Shown: one piece after another, positions 8,368-16,487 of the stretch
Layout: each line of letters starts with the position of its first letter
Position numbering within the stretch: the first letter of the stretch is position 1
Assembly (NCBI GenBank): GCA_963822435.1
Contig: CAWGHN010000001.1
Coordinates: 310,001-374,000, forward strand
Direction of reading: 5' to 3'
DNA: 64,000 nt
Source: JAUYQR01 sp963822435
Lineage (GTDB): Bacteria; Pseudomonadota; Alphaproteobacteria; Rhodobacterales; Rhodobacteraceae
Notes under the pieces: generated by a model
Told to the model about the DNA's origin: nothing
Database searches by the model: none
The model's input: only the letters and a program-made list of their open reading frames with translations
Made by a program: the position numbers and the translations under genes

Positions 8368-8883
8368 ATGACCACGACCGACATCAAAGTGCAGCGCGGG
8401 GCCTCCGGTGCCGCCCCCACTCCGGTACTGGAACGGGACCCGATCCGCTCATTGCGCCAACAGATCGACCGGCTGTTTGCCGATTCTGCCTGGCCCGACA
8501 TGCGTCTTGCCTGGCCCGGCACGGCGCGCGCGCTGCCCGACCTTGGCATCGCCGGCCCGCCGGTCGATCTTGTGGAGCGCAACGGCGGCTACGAGATTCA
8601 GGTCGAATTGCCGGGGCTGACCGAGGACCAGATCGAGGTCAAGCTGTCCAACGGCATGCTGACGATCAAGGGCGAAAAGGCCTCTGAACGCGTCGAGGAA
8701 GATCAGGGCTACCACCTGCGCGAACGCAGCTTCGGGTCTTTCCAGCGGTCATTTCTGGTGCCGGAAACCGTTGACGCGGAAAAGATCTCGGCACAGTTCG
8801 ACAAGGGGGTTCTGAAGGTCGCCATGCCCAAGTCCCCCGCCGCGATCCAGAAGGAACGCAAGATCGAGGTTAAAGCGGCCTAG
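8368..8883 (+). CDS. Hsp20/alpha-crystallin family small heat-shock protein
   Basis: A 171-residue ATP-independent chaperone that holds unfolding proteins until refolding systems act. The alpha-crystallin domain spans about 65-160: VDLVERNGGYEIQVELPG, the LSNGMLTIKGEK strand, and near its end GVLKVAMPKS, with an Ile-x-Val-like tail (RKIEVKAA). The N-terminal arm contains RSLRQQIDRLF, typical of bacterial class A/B members that associate with membranes or PHA granules. GTAAAGG precedes the start. It follows the Crp/Fnr gene closely and is ended by the hairpin at 8924-8950, closing the PHB/stress block. Confidence 0.93.
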   Translation: MTTTDIKVQRGASGAAPTPVLERDPIRSLRQQIDRLFADSAWPDMRLAWPGTARALPDLGIAGPPVDLVERNGGYEIQVELPGLTEDQIEVKLSNGMLTIKGEKASERVEEDQGYHLRERSFGSFQRSFLVPETVDAEKISAQFDKGVLKVAMPKSPAAIQKERKIEVKAA

Positions 8884-8923
8884 GGTCCCCCCTGTCCTGT
8901 CCCCGACAGTCCAAGGACGCTTG

Positions 8924-8955
8924 CAAGGGCCGCGCTCGTCGCGGCCCTTGTCGTT
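8924..8955 (+). terminator. intrinsic terminator after hsp20
   Basis: A 10-bp perfect stem CAAGGGCCGC / GCGGCCCTTG with a 7-base loop (8924-8950), followed by a short T-containing tail (TCGTT). It lies 40 bases after the hsp20 stop and before the tRNA-Leu gene on the other strand. Confidence 0.75.
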
Positions 8956-8990
8956 ATCCCGGCATCCGGTTCGCCTGATCAAAGGGATCA

Positions 8991-9076
<86 letters not shown>

Positions 9077-9189
9077 ACGCGGGCGCACAGCATAGCGGCT
9101 TTGCCGGGGGCGGAAAGGGGTGGATGCGGGATTTGACAGCCGCGCGCCAATCCGCAAACTGCCCGCATCGCAACAACCCAGGATGCATG

Positions 9190-10227
9190 ATGGCCCTCGC
9201 TGTGCCGCAGACGACCTTCGACCCGCGCCAGATCGTCGCCGACAGTCTTGCGCATCTGGTGCGCCTCGTCCGGCCGGATGGACGTTTCGTCTATGCCCAC
9301 CCAGCGGGCGACCCTGACATGCCGCTCGATGGCTACAACATGCTGCGCCACTGCGGCACGCTGTGGTTCATGCTGCGTGCCGTCAACGACATGGGCCTCG
9401 ATCCCGGCGCGGCGGGCTTTCGCGCGATCGAACGCGCTGCCGCCTATGCCGGCCGCAAGCTGCAGCGCCCCGGCTGGATCGCGGCCCCAAGCCTTGCCCT
9501 CGTGACAAAGGACGCGGTCAAGACCGGCGGCATCGGGCTGATGCTGGTGATGCTGGCCGAATACCGCCGCGCCCTGTCAAGGGGCCTGTCGCCTGACGTC
9601 ATGCCCGAACCGCTTGATGATACGATCACCGCCCTGCAAACCTACGCGCTGGCGCAGATCGAAGACGGCGATTTCCTGCACAAACGCCGGATCGGCGACG
9701 GCACCGTCCTTCCCTTTCGCTCCGATTATTACACAGGCGAGGTGATCCTTGGCCTGCTTGACACCGGTTGCACCGACCCCGCTCTGGTCGCGGTGGCCGA
9801 AGGCTTGATGGCGCGCGGTTACGGCATCCCCGAACACAGCCACTGGATGGCCTATGCCGCGTGCGAGGCGGCCGAACGCGGTCTGGGTGACCCCTTGACC
9901 GTGCGCCGCTACCTTGGTGCGCTGATGCGGGCGATCACCACCGAAACCGGCTACCACGCCCGCCGCGCGTCGACCCCCATCGCCTGCCGGACCGAGGCGC
10001 TGACCCGCGTCCTGCTGCTCGGCAACCGGCACCCCGGCCTTTTTGACGCAGATCTCCTTGCCGCCTGCCTGCACGCCGCCGAAACCAACCTGGAGCTTCA
10101 GCTTGGCTGGTATGCCGACGGCCAGTTCTGGAAGGGTGACGGCGACGAAAAGGTTCAGATCGACTATATCCAGCACAACGCCACGGCATTTCTGAACCTC
10201 TGGCACTATCTTTCGGCGCAAGACTGA
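9190..10227 (+). CDS. uncharacterised helical-barrel-like protein
   Basis: A 345-residue protein without a signal peptide, not assigned to a family with certainty. Repeating helix pairs (GYNMLRHCGTLWFMLRAVND, RAIERAAAYAGRKL, LAALRRAITTETGYH-like spacing) and conserved-looking spots such as HSHWMAYAACEA and KVQIDYIQHNATAFLNLWHY give the appearance of an alpha/alpha toroid like six-hairpin glycosidases or polysaccharide-modifying enzymes. That is a structural guess, not an activity call. AGGA at 9180-9183 favours the ATG at 9190; an adjacent in-frame ATG at 9187 is equally possible. It stands between the tRNA-Leu gene and the META-domain gene. Confidence 0.7.
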   Translation: MALAVPQTTFDPRQIVADSLAHLVRLVRPDGRFVYAHPAGDPDMPLDGYNMLRHCGTLWFMLRAVNDMGLDPGAAGFRAIERAAAYAGRKLQRPGWIAAPSLALVTKDAVKTGGIGLMLVMLAEYRRALSRGLSPDVMPEPLDDTITALQTYALAQIEDGDFLHKRRIGDGTVLPFRSDYYTGEVILGLLDTGCTDPALVAVAEGLMARGYGIPEHSHWMAYAACEAAERGLGDPLTVRRYLGALMRAITTETGYHARRASTPIACRTEALTRVLLLGNRHPGLFDADLLAACLHAAETNLELQLGWYADGQFWKGDGDEKVQIDYIQHNATAFLNLWHYLSAQD

Positions 10228-10294
10228 GGTGGCGGTTTGACGCTTGCCCTGCCCTGCGCCATCCTGCCTGCATAACCACGCAAGGGTCCTGCAA

Positions 10295-11515
10295 ATGCCC
10301 GGCAAACCGATCCGCAAGCTCCAACTCGCCCTGACGCTGGCGGCCAGCCTTGCCGCCACGGCCGCCCCTGCGCGCGATGTCACCGGCACCCTCGCCTACC
10401 GCGAGCGCATCGCCCTGCCCGACGGGGCAGAGGTTCTGATCGAACTGTCAGGCCCCGAAAGCCGCCCCGGAACCCGGATCGAACAGCGGGCCACGGCGGC
10501 GGGCCAGGTTCCCCTGCCCTTTGCGCTGACCGCCGACGACACCGGCCCCCTGACCCTCCGCGCTGTCATCTTTGTCGACGGCGCGGCGGTCTGGACCAGC
10601 GATGCGGTGTCCGTGCCACCGGGCGAAGCTCAGCTTGGAACCGTGGCGCTGCACCGGCCAGTGACCATCGGCTACAGTCATGCCTACCTCTGCGGCGATG
10701 TGCGCGCCGACGTCGCGTTGACCGAAACCGGCGCCCTGATGCGGGTTGCCGGGCGCAGGTTCACCCTTGACCCTGACCTTGCCGCCACAGGTGACCGCTA
10801 CACCGATGCTGCGGGCAACAGCGTCTGGCTGAACGGCAACCGCGCGCTTGTCATAGTGCCCGACCTGTTCCTGCCCGAGTGTCTGCCAACCTTTCCCGCC
10901 ACCTTGCCCATGACCCTGCGCGGCAATGAACCCGGCTGGGTCGCCACGCTGGCGCCCGAAGGCATCACCCTTTCGACCGAAGCGGGCGACCGGGTGACAA
11001 CGCCGCTGCCAGCGCCCTCCGCCACCGCGCCGCTGACCACCACCTTCGCCGCCGATGGCCTGACCGCCGCGGTAACAGATGCCCTTTGCCGTGACACGAT
11101 GACCGGGATGCCTCACCCCTATGCCGCGACCGTGACGCGCAAGGACACCGTTCTTGACGGCTGCGGCGGCGACCCCGGCGCGCTGTTGCAGGGCAACTGG
11201 CATCTCGCCTCCGCCGAAACCCTCGCCCTTCTGCCCGAGGTCGAAATCACCCTCGCGATCGACAAAGACCGGATCTCAGGCCTGTCCGGCTGCAACCGCA
11301 TGATGGGCAACTTCACCCTCACCGGCGAAGGCCTGCGCCTTGCGTCGGCAGGGATGACGATGATGGCCTGCCCCGAACCGATCATGGCCCTGGAACGCGA
11401 CTGGCTGGCCCTTCTGGGCACCATCGACGGCTTCGACATCGGCGACGACGGCAACCTGATCCTGCTCTCGGGCGGCGCCCCCCGCGCCACCCTGACCCCC
11501 ACCTCGCCCCCCTGA
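10295..11515 (+). CDS. secreted META/HslJ-domain protein with YbaY-like and MliC-like parts
   Basis: A 406-residue exported protein with a signal peptide (LALTLAASLAATAAPARD). Three regions can be read: an N-terminal beta domain of the YbaY/lipoprotein-related type (about 28-125, VTGTLAYRERIALPDGAEVLIEL), a central MliC-like lysozyme-inhibitor region with paired Cys (AYLCGD, LPECLP), and a C-terminal META/HslJ domain (about 295-400) with SGCNRMMGNF and MTMMACPEP. META proteins are envelope proteins linked to heat and novobiocin tolerance. The start at 10295 puts the basic residues KPIRK before the hydrophobic core. Function beyond envelope protection is not known. Confidence 0.75.
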   Translation: MPGKPIRKLQLALTLAASLAATAAPARDVTGTLAYRERIALPDGAEVLIELSGPESRPGTRIEQRATAAGQVPLPFALTADDTGPLTLRAVIFVDGAAVWTSDAVSVPPGEAQLGTVALHRPVTIGYSHAYLCGDVRADVALTETGALMRVAGRRFTLDPDLAATGDRYTDAAGNSVWLNGNRALVIVPDLFLPECLPTFPATLPMTLRGNEPGWVATLAPEGITLSTEAGDRVTTPLPAPSATAPLTTTFAADGLTAAVTDALCRDTMTGMPHPYAATVTRKDTVLDGCGGDPGALLQGNWHLASAETLALLPEVEITLAIDKDRISGLSGCNRMMGNFTLTGEGLRLASAGMTMMACPEPIMALERDWLALLGTIDGFDIGDDGNLILLSGGAPRATLTPTSPP

Positions 11516-11589
11516 ATGCCGCATCGCGGCAATTGACTTCCCGAACCGCGCCCGCCCATATGTCGGGCAACAGCTTCGGGAGGGGATGC

Positions 11590-12294
11590 ATGCAAAAGGT
11601 CTACTCGTCTGCGCAGGCGGCGCTGGAGGGAATACTGCACGACGGAATGCTGATCGCTTCGGGCGGTTTCGGCCTCTGCGGCATTCCCGAACACCTGATC
11701 GAAGCGATCCGCGACGCGGGCGTGACCGGCCTGACCATCGCTTCGAACAACGCCGGGATCGACGGTGTCGGTTTGGGGATGCTGCTGCAAACCCGGCAGG
11801 TGAAACGGATGATCTCGTCCTACGTCGGCGAAAACGCCGAATTCATGCGCCAATACCTCGCGGGCGAACTGGAGCTGGAATTCAACCCCCAAGGCACCCT
11901 TGCCGAACGGATGCGCGCAGGCGGCGCCGGCATCCCTGGCTTTTACACCCGCACCGGCGTTGGCACCGTCATCGCCGAGGGCAAGGAGCACAAGGATTTC
12001 GACGGCCAGACCTACATCCTTGAACGCGGCATCGTGGCCGACCTTGCCATCGTCAAGGCATGGCGCGCCGATACCTCCGGCAACCTGATGTTCCGCAAGA
12101 CCGCCCGCAACTTCAACGTCCCGGCTGCCACTTGCGGCCGCATCTGCGTGGCCGAGGTCGAGGAAATCGTCCCCCTCGGCACCCTCGACCCCGACAAGAT
12201 CCACCTGCCGGGCATCTATGTCCATCGCCTGATCGGCGGCGCGCGCGAGAACCGCATCGAAAACCGGACCGTCCGCAAGAAGGAGACCGCATGA
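11590..12294 (+). CDS. scoA: 3-oxoacid CoA-transferase subunit A
   Basis: A 234-residue alpha subunit of a family I CoA-transferase that moves CoA from succinyl-CoA to acetoacetate or a related 3-oxoacid, which activates ketone bodies. It shows the subunit A signature GGFGLCGIPEHLI (the glycine-rich CoA pocket) and ASNNAGIDG, and later KTARNFNVPAATCGR. GGGAGGGG at 11578-11585 supports the ATG at 11590. Its stop overlaps the start of subunit B. In PHB-forming bacteria this enzyme recovers acetoacetate released from polymer breakdown, which fits phaC 8 kb away, but the two are not in one operon. Acetate or oxoadipate as substrate cannot be ruled out. Confidence 0.92.
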   Translation: MQKVYSSAQAALEGILHDGMLIASGGFGLCGIPEHLIEAIRDAGVTGLTIASNNAGIDGVGLGMLLQTRQVKRMISSYVGENAEFMRQYLAGELELEFNPQGTLAERMRAGGAGIPGFYTRTGVGTVIAEGKEHKDFDGQTYILERGIVADLAIVKAWRADTSGNLMFRKTARNFNVPAATCGRICVAEVEEIVPLGTLDPDKIHLPGIYVHRLIGGARENRIENRTVRKKETA

Positions 12295-12932
12295 TGAGCG
12301 AGGCAAAAGGCTGGGACCGCAACCAGATCGCCGCCCGCGCGGCCAAGGAATTGCAGGACGGCACCTACGTCAACCTTGGCATCGGCATCCCGACGCTGGT
12401 CTCGAACTACATCCCCGCAGGCGTAAACGTGACCCTGCAATCGGAAAACGGTATGCTTGGCATGGGCCCCTTCCCGTTGGAAGGCGAAGAAGACCCCGAC
12501 CTGATCAACGCGGGCAAACAGACCATCACCGAACTGCCGCAAACCGCCTACTTCGACAGCGCCCAGTCCTTCGCGATGATCCGCGGCGGCAAGATCGCCA
12601 TGGCGATCCTTGGCGCAATGGAGGTCAGCGAAAAGGGCGATCTGGCGAACTGGATGATCCCCGGCAAGCTGGTCAAGGGCATGGGCGGCGCGATGGACCT
12701 TGTGGCCGGTGTCGGCCGCGTCGTGGTGGTCATGGACCACACCTCCAAGCACGGGGAATCAAAAGTGCTGCGCGAATGCACCCTGCCATTGACCGGCAAG
12801 GGCGTGGTTGACCGCATCATCACCAACCTTGGCGTCCTCGATGTCGGCCACAACGGCCTGCACATCGTCGAACTCGCCGATGGCGTGACCGAGGCCGACC
12901 TGCGCGCCGCGACCGAAGCAACGATCGTATAG
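12291..12932 (+). CDS. scoB: 3-oxoacid CoA-transferase subunit B
   Basis: The 213-residue beta subunit, which carries the catalytic glutamate: Glu52 in the family signature SENGMLGMGP. Further motifs are YVNLGIGIPTLV near the N-terminus and GAMDLVAGVGRVVVVMDH in the middle. AAGAAGGAG at 12276-12284 precedes the ATG at 12291, and the two genes overlap by four bases, as is usual for a two-subunit enzyme that must be made in equal amounts. A hairpin at 12942-12962 follows. Confidence 0.93.
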   Translation: MMSEAKGWDRNQIAARAAKELQDGTYVNLGIGIPTLVSNYIPAGVNVTLQSENGMLGMGPFPLEGEEDPDLINAGKQTITELPQTAYFDSAQSFAMIRGGKIAMAILGAMEVSEKGDLANWMIPGKLVKGMGGAMDLVAGVGRVVVVMDHTSKHGESKVLRECTLPLTGKGVVDRIITNLGVLDVGHNGLHIVELADGVTEADLRAATEATIV

Positions 12933-12941
12933 GAACCGAAA

Positions 12942-12962
12942 GGGCCGGGTGTTCCCCGGCCC
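12942..12962 (+). terminator. hairpin after scoAB
   Basis: Stem GGGCCGGG / CCCGGCCC (8 bp) with a 5-base loop, ten bases after the scoB stop. The following bases (ATTCTGCGTCG) are not T-rich, so it may need Rho or serve mainly for mRNA stability. Confidence 0.55.
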
Positions 12963-13051
12963 ATTCTGCGTCGTCAATCTTGCCGCTGTGGCTGCGCGCC
13001 GTGCCGGGCGGCCCGGAAGGGCCGCAGCGCCCTTCTGACATGGGCCTCGCT

Positions 13052-13906
13052 TCAGCCGCCAGCGGCGATCACCCGAAACACGCAAGGGTCGGTCACCAGT
13101 TGCGGCGGGCTGAGACATAGCCCCTGCGCCACCTGCCACGCGGCCAGCACCTTCGGCACGTAATCGCGCGTCTCGGCATAGGGCGGCACGCCCTGGTTCG
13201 CCCGCACCGCGCCCTCGCCCGCATTATAGGCCGCCAGAACCATCAGCGGGTCGTTGTCAAACTCGCCCAAAAGCCAGTCCAGATAGGCGACGCCGCCCTT
13301 GATGTTGGCCACCGGATCAGCCGAATCCGTGACCCCAAAGCGCTTCGCCGTATCGGGGATCAGCTGCATCAATCCCACCGCACCTGCCGCACTCACCGCC
13401 TTGGTGCGCCCCGCGCTTTCGATGCCGATCACCGCAAGCACCAGCGCCGGGGAAACCCTTGTGCCGATCGTCGCCTTCAGAATGTCGGTCCCGTAGGATT
13501 CCGCGATCTCTTGCATGTGCTGCAGGCGTGGGCCGCGAACGGCCGTGCCACCCGGTCCCTGCGTCAGGGCAGCCATCGCCATGTCAAACCGTCCCGACAC
13601 CTCGGTCATGCCCGCTGGCACCGTATCCCAGAACCACGCATAAGATGATTTCGGCGCCGGGCCGGACGGTTCCTGCCCGGTCTCGGCGGCCTTCGGTTCG
13701 GGATGCACGCGCACCGGGTTCGGGTCAACCTTTGGCAAGGCCGCCAGCCGCCGGGCCTGCTCCGCCGGGTCGATCTGCACCGTTATGCGCTTGCCCGGCA
13801 GGCTTTCACCCACCTTGATGCGCTTGAACGAAAAGTCCTCTGCCGCCGCCATGAACGGGGCAAGAACGCACAGAATCGCAAGTGTCGCGCCTGTCGTGGT
13901 CCGCAT
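13052..13906 (-). CDS. secreted lytic transglycosylase (SLT domain)
   Basis: A 284-residue exported murein-cleaving enzyme. After a signal peptide (LAILCVLAPFMAAAED) and a linker, the SLT domain spans about 145-270: the catalytic Glu lies in VLAVIGIESAGRTKAVS, followed by GAVGLMQLIPDTAKRFGV, NIKGGVAYLDWLLGEF and VLAAYNAGEGAV, all hallmarks of family 1 transglycosylases. It cuts glycan strands forming 1,6-anhydroMurNAc ends. The start at 13906 places the signal peptide at the N-terminus. It stands immediately upstream of, and divergent to, the Tad pilus operon, so a role in opening murein for the pilus is possible but unproven. Confidence 0.9.
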   Translation of the reverse strand: MRTTTGATLAILCVLAPFMAAAEDFSFKRIKVGESLPGKRITVQIDPAEQARRLAALPKVDPNPVRVHPEPKAAETGQEPSGPAPKSSYAWFWDTVPAGMTEVSGRFDMAMAALTQGPGGTAVRGPRLQHMQEIAESYGTDILKATIGTRVSPALVLAVIGIESAGRTKAVSAAGAVGLMQLIPDTAKRFGVTDSADPVANIKGGVAYLDWLLGEFDNDPLMVLAAYNAGEGAVRANQGVPPYAETRDYVPKVLAAWQVAQGLCLSPPQLVTDPCVFRVIAAGG

Positions 13907-14268
13907 CTGCGGTATGCCTGCTCTTATTGTTCTTTTGCCGGAACGCTTGCAGAGAATCGCCCTTCCGGCCAGCAGTTTCAGGCACAAATCATGGCAATTT
14001 CGCCAGATTTGACCAAAAAACCACGCCCTAAGGTAGAGTGCTTAACAGAGCGTTTAGAAAAGAATCCATCCATTTGGCTGGCTTAACCCTCTTTTTCAGT
14101 TTTTTTCGGTCCGCGCGAAAACGCCGCTCGACGTCCAAACTGCCGCCACGATTCGGGGGCTATATGGCTGCATACCGAACGGCAACGGGGCAGCAAGACG
14201 ACGCTGAACCGAAGCGAGCCGGAACGGTTGCTGACTTAACCTGTGCACCTTTGGAAAGGGAAACCACC
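13907..14268. promoter_or_regulatory. divergent leader region between transglycosylase and flp pilin 1
   Basis: A 362-base gap without a convincing gene and with lower GC than its surroundings. It holds TTAA-N7-TTTA at 14042-14056, close to the CtrA consensus TTAA-N7-TTAA, with further TTAACC half-sites at about 14084 and 14236. CATACCGAACGG at 14171-14182 lies about 87 bases before the pilin start and recurs before the second pilin. CtrA control of flp pilins is known from Caulobacter; here it is inference from the motif only. Confidence 0.4.
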
Positions 14269-14463
14269 ATGTTCATGAACTTCATCAAAGACGAAACCGG
14301 CGCTGTCACCGTTGACTGGGTTGTGCTGACCGCTGCTGTTGTGGGCCTTGGCCTGATCGTTCTGGCCGCTGTGCGTCCGGCTGTTTCAACCCTCGCCACC
14401 GACATCGGCACCGAAATCACCGCTGCCGGCACCGCGATGAAAGCTGCTGACGGCACCCCGTGA
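14269..14463 (+). CDS. flp: Flp family type IVb pilin, copy 1
   Basis: A 64-residue protein, MFMNFIKDETGAVTVDWVV and a hydrophobic helix up to about residue 35. Small size, a short polar N-terminus, a helix with the Glu/Asp-containing start and location ahead of cpaB make it the structural Flp-type pilin. The usual G/xxxxEY processing motif is replaced by GAVTVDWVV, so cleavage presumably follows Gly11 with Asp at the +5 position. This VTVDW form is shared by all three copies here. It is followed by its own strong terminator at 14492-14531, so it can be made in excess over the assembly proteins. Confidence 0.85.
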   Translation: MFMNFIKDETGAVTVDWVVLTAAVVGLGLIVLAAVRPAVSTLATDIGTEITAAGTAMKAADGTP

Positions 14464-14491
14464 TCGACCTGACCTTCGGGTCATGCTGAAC

Positions 14492-14531
14492 CAGGCCGCG
14501 CTTCAATCGAAGCGCGGCCTGTTTCTTTTTT
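14492..14531 (+). terminator. terminator after flp copy 1
   Basis: A 13-bp perfect stem CAGGCCGCGCTTC / GAAGCGCGGCCTG with a 4-base loop, followed by TTTCTTTTTT: a textbook intrinsic terminator 28 bases after the stop codon. Confidence 0.92.
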
Positions 14532-14749
14532 GCGCGACAAGCTGCGCCGCTCAGCCGCAAACCGGGATGCCTGCCACCAATTTTACCGCTGTATTGGCGC
14601 AAAAACACCTTCCGCCTTCCCAACTCCTGCCACGATTGACCCGCTAAATGCCCTCATACCGAACGGAACGACGGGCCTACGGCCAGGCCCACGCGAACTG
14701 TAGCGGTTGCGACACGTTTATCCTCAGCCCCCAGAAAGGGATTTCGACA

Positions 14750-14944
14750 ATGTTCATGAACTTCATCAAAGACGAAACCGGCGCCGTCACCGTTGACTGG
14801 GTTGTGCTGACCGCTGCTGTTGTGGGCCTCGGCCTGATCGTTCTGGCCGCTGTGCGTCCGGCCGTCTCCACCCTTGCCACCGACATCGGCACCGAAATCG
14901 GCGCTGCCGGCACCGCGATGAAAGCGGCTGACGGCACCCCGTGA
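14750..14944 (+). CDS. flp: Flp family type IVb pilin, copy 2
   Basis: A 64-residue pilin that differs from copy 1 by one residue (Gly for Thr in GTEIGAAGT) and few silent changes, so the two arose by a recent tandem duplication with a unit of 481 bases. Besides the coding part, the upstream CATACCGAACGG element (14655-14666) and the terminator hairpin are duplicated, which makes it an independent transcription unit. AGAAAGGG precedes the ATG. Whether the copies are expressed under different conditions cannot be told. Confidence 0.85.
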   Translation: MFMNFIKDETGAVTVDWVVLTAAVVGLGLIVLAAVRPAVSTLATDIGTEIGAAGTAMKAADGTP

Positions 14945-14967
14945 TCGGTTGACGCCAGTCTACCAAC

Positions 14968-15003
14968 ACGGGCCGCGCTTCACCTGAAGCGCGGCCCGTT
15001 TTC
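14968..15003 (+). terminator. terminator after flp copy 2
   Basis: A 15-bp perfect stem ACGGGCCGCGCTTCA / TGAAGCGCGGCCCGT with a 2-base apex (so in practice a slightly shorter stem), followed by TTTT. Core sequence GGCCGCGCTTCA is shared with the terminator of copy 1. Confidence 0.88.
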
Positions 15004-15128
15004 CTGAAAAGCCCCGCCAGCGATGGCCCGGTTCCCAAGAAAAGCCTGATTGCGGCCCTTAGTTTCGCCGTATTCAAACGCCAGAATTGCCATAGAACGC
15101 CAAACCGCCAGTGAGACGGAGATGACGG

Positions 15129-15323
15129 ATGCGCCAGACAATGAAGGCCTTTCTCAAGGATGACGATGGCGCCGTAACCGTCGACTTTGTGGTTTTGACC
15201 GCAAGCGTCGTGGCGATGGTCATCATCGTGATGCCGCTCATCGCCCCTTCGGTCGGCGAACTTGCCGCCTACATCGCCGAACGCCTTGGCGCCGCAAGCG
15301 CCTTCCTGGCCTCGGTGGAGTAG
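15129..15323 (+). CDS. Flp family type IVb pilin, divergent copy 3
   Basis: A 64-residue pilin-like protein, MRQTMKAFLKDDDGAVTVDFVV, with the same GAVTVDxVVLTA core and a hydrophobic helix (VVAMVIIVMPLIAPSV) but a different C-terminus (AERLGAASAFLASVE). It is directly upstream of cpaB without a terminator between them, so it is probably co-transcribed with the assembly genes and could be a minor pilin or an initiator subunit. GAGACGGAG precedes the ATG. Confidence 0.8.
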   Translation: MRQTMKAFLKDDDGAVTVDFVVLTASVVAMVIIVMPLIAPSVGELAAYIAERLGAASAFLASVE

Positions 15324-15435
15324 ACCCCGCCACCCCATCCCCCCGCATCCGGCTTCACGGCTTCGCGGTGGTGGATGAATGGCTATGTGACCCGGGATCG
15401 GTTGCTTCGACCCGGACAAAAGAGAGTGTTGGAAG

Positions 15436-16281
15436 ATGAGAGCTATCTTCGGTTTGGTCCTGTTGGCCGGCCTCGCGCTTGCGGGGGCGGCCGTTTATAT
15501 GGCGCAAAACTTCATCGGACAGACGCAAAGCGCGTTGCAGCGTGAACGCGAGCTGAACGCCAAGGCCGGAACGTTGGTTCAGGTCTATGTCGTGAACAAG
15601 CCCAAGAAATACGGCGATGCCCTGTCGCCCGAAGATGTCGTGCAGATCTACTGGCCTGAAAAGGCGCTGCCCGAAAACATCTTCCGCGACGAGGCCCTGC
15701 TGTTTCCCGAAAACGCCAACGGTCCGCGCTATCTGATGCGCTCGATCGAAGCCTTCGAGCCGGTCCTCACCACCCGCGTCACCGAACCCGGCGAACTTGC
15801 GGGTCTGACCGGCAAGCTCGGCAAGGGGATGCGCGCGTTCGCGATCAAGGTCGGCGTCGCTTCGGGCGTGGCGAACTTCGTGCAGCCCGACGACTCCATC
15901 GACATCTACTGGACGGGCAGTACCTCGAACTCCAACGGCGAAATCACGCGTCTGATCGAATCCGCCATTCAGGTCATCGCGGTCGACAACGCCTCCGACC
16001 AAGGCCAGTCATCCTTCGGCACCGTGGCCCAGACGATCACCGTCGCCGGCACCCCCGAACAGATCGCGCGGCTGGCGCAGGCCCAGGCGACGGGCAGCCT
16101 GTCGATGTCGCTGGTGGGTGATGCCACCGATGTGGCGACGGGCACCGTCGAGGTCGACGGCGACACCCTTCTTGGTTTCCAGGAACAGGAAGTCCAGCAG
16201 GTCGAGGCTGCACAGGTCTGCACCATCAAGACCCGCAAGGGCGCCGAGGTGGTCGAAATCCCGATCCCCTGCAAGGAATAA
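15436..16281 (+). CDS. cpaB: Flp pilus assembly protein CpaB/RcpC
   Basis: A 281-residue periplasmic protein anchored by an N-terminal helix (IFGLVLLAGLALAGAAVYMA). The SAF-type domain lies at about 50-130 (VVNKPKKYGDALSPEDVVQI, PRYLMRSIEAFEPVL) and an RcpC/CpaB domain follows (GMRAFAIKVGVASGVANFVQPDDSIDIYW). CpaB proteins work with the CpaC secretin at the outer membrane. A short hairpin at 16299-16333 separates it from cpaC. Confidence 0.93.
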   Translation: MRAIFGLVLLAGLALAGAAVYMAQNFIGQTQSALQRERELNAKAGTLVQVYVVNKPKKYGDALSPEDVVQIYWPEKALPENIFRDEALLFPENANGPRYLMRSIEAFEPVLTTRVTEPGELAGLTGKLGKGMRAFAIKVGVASGVANFVQPDDSIDIYWTGSTSNSNGEITRLIESAIQVIAVDNASDQGQSSFGTVAQTITVAGTPEQIARLAQAQATGSLSMSLVGDATDVATGTVEVDGDTLLGFQEQEVQQVEAAQVCTIKTRKGAEVVEIPIPCKE

Positions 16282-16298
16282 AACAACCCGAAATTGCG

Positions 16299-16333
16299 GG
16301 GCGCGGCCACATCATATGGGGCCGCGCCCTTTT
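16299..16333 (+). terminator. hairpin with T-tail between cpaB and cpaC
   Basis: Stem GGGCGCGGCC / GGCCGCGCCC (10 bp) with an 11-base loop, followed by TTTT. It looks like an intrinsic terminator inside the operon and would leave cpaC to a partial readthrough or to its own promoter in the AT-richer stretch 16340-16480. Confidence 0.75.
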
Positions 16334-16487
16334 CATTTCCGCCACAGTTTGCGCGCTGTTGCATGTTATCCACATCAACAAAACCTTCCAACCATCTGAT
16401 TATTGCAAATAAACCTGATGTCCTGCATGGTTGCAGAATTATGGGCGCTAAGACCCGAACCGAGGCGTGATCGAAAGGGCAGATCAC

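Noticed and set aside
13016..13035. Hairpin GAAGGGC/GCCCTTC as terminator of the transglycosylase gene
   Set aside because: Short stem with no T-run on the minus strand; support too weak to list.
14269..14944. Pilin duplicates as a CRISPR or phage repeat
   Set aside because: The repeat is a duplicated coding unit with two pilin genes, not short spaced repeats.
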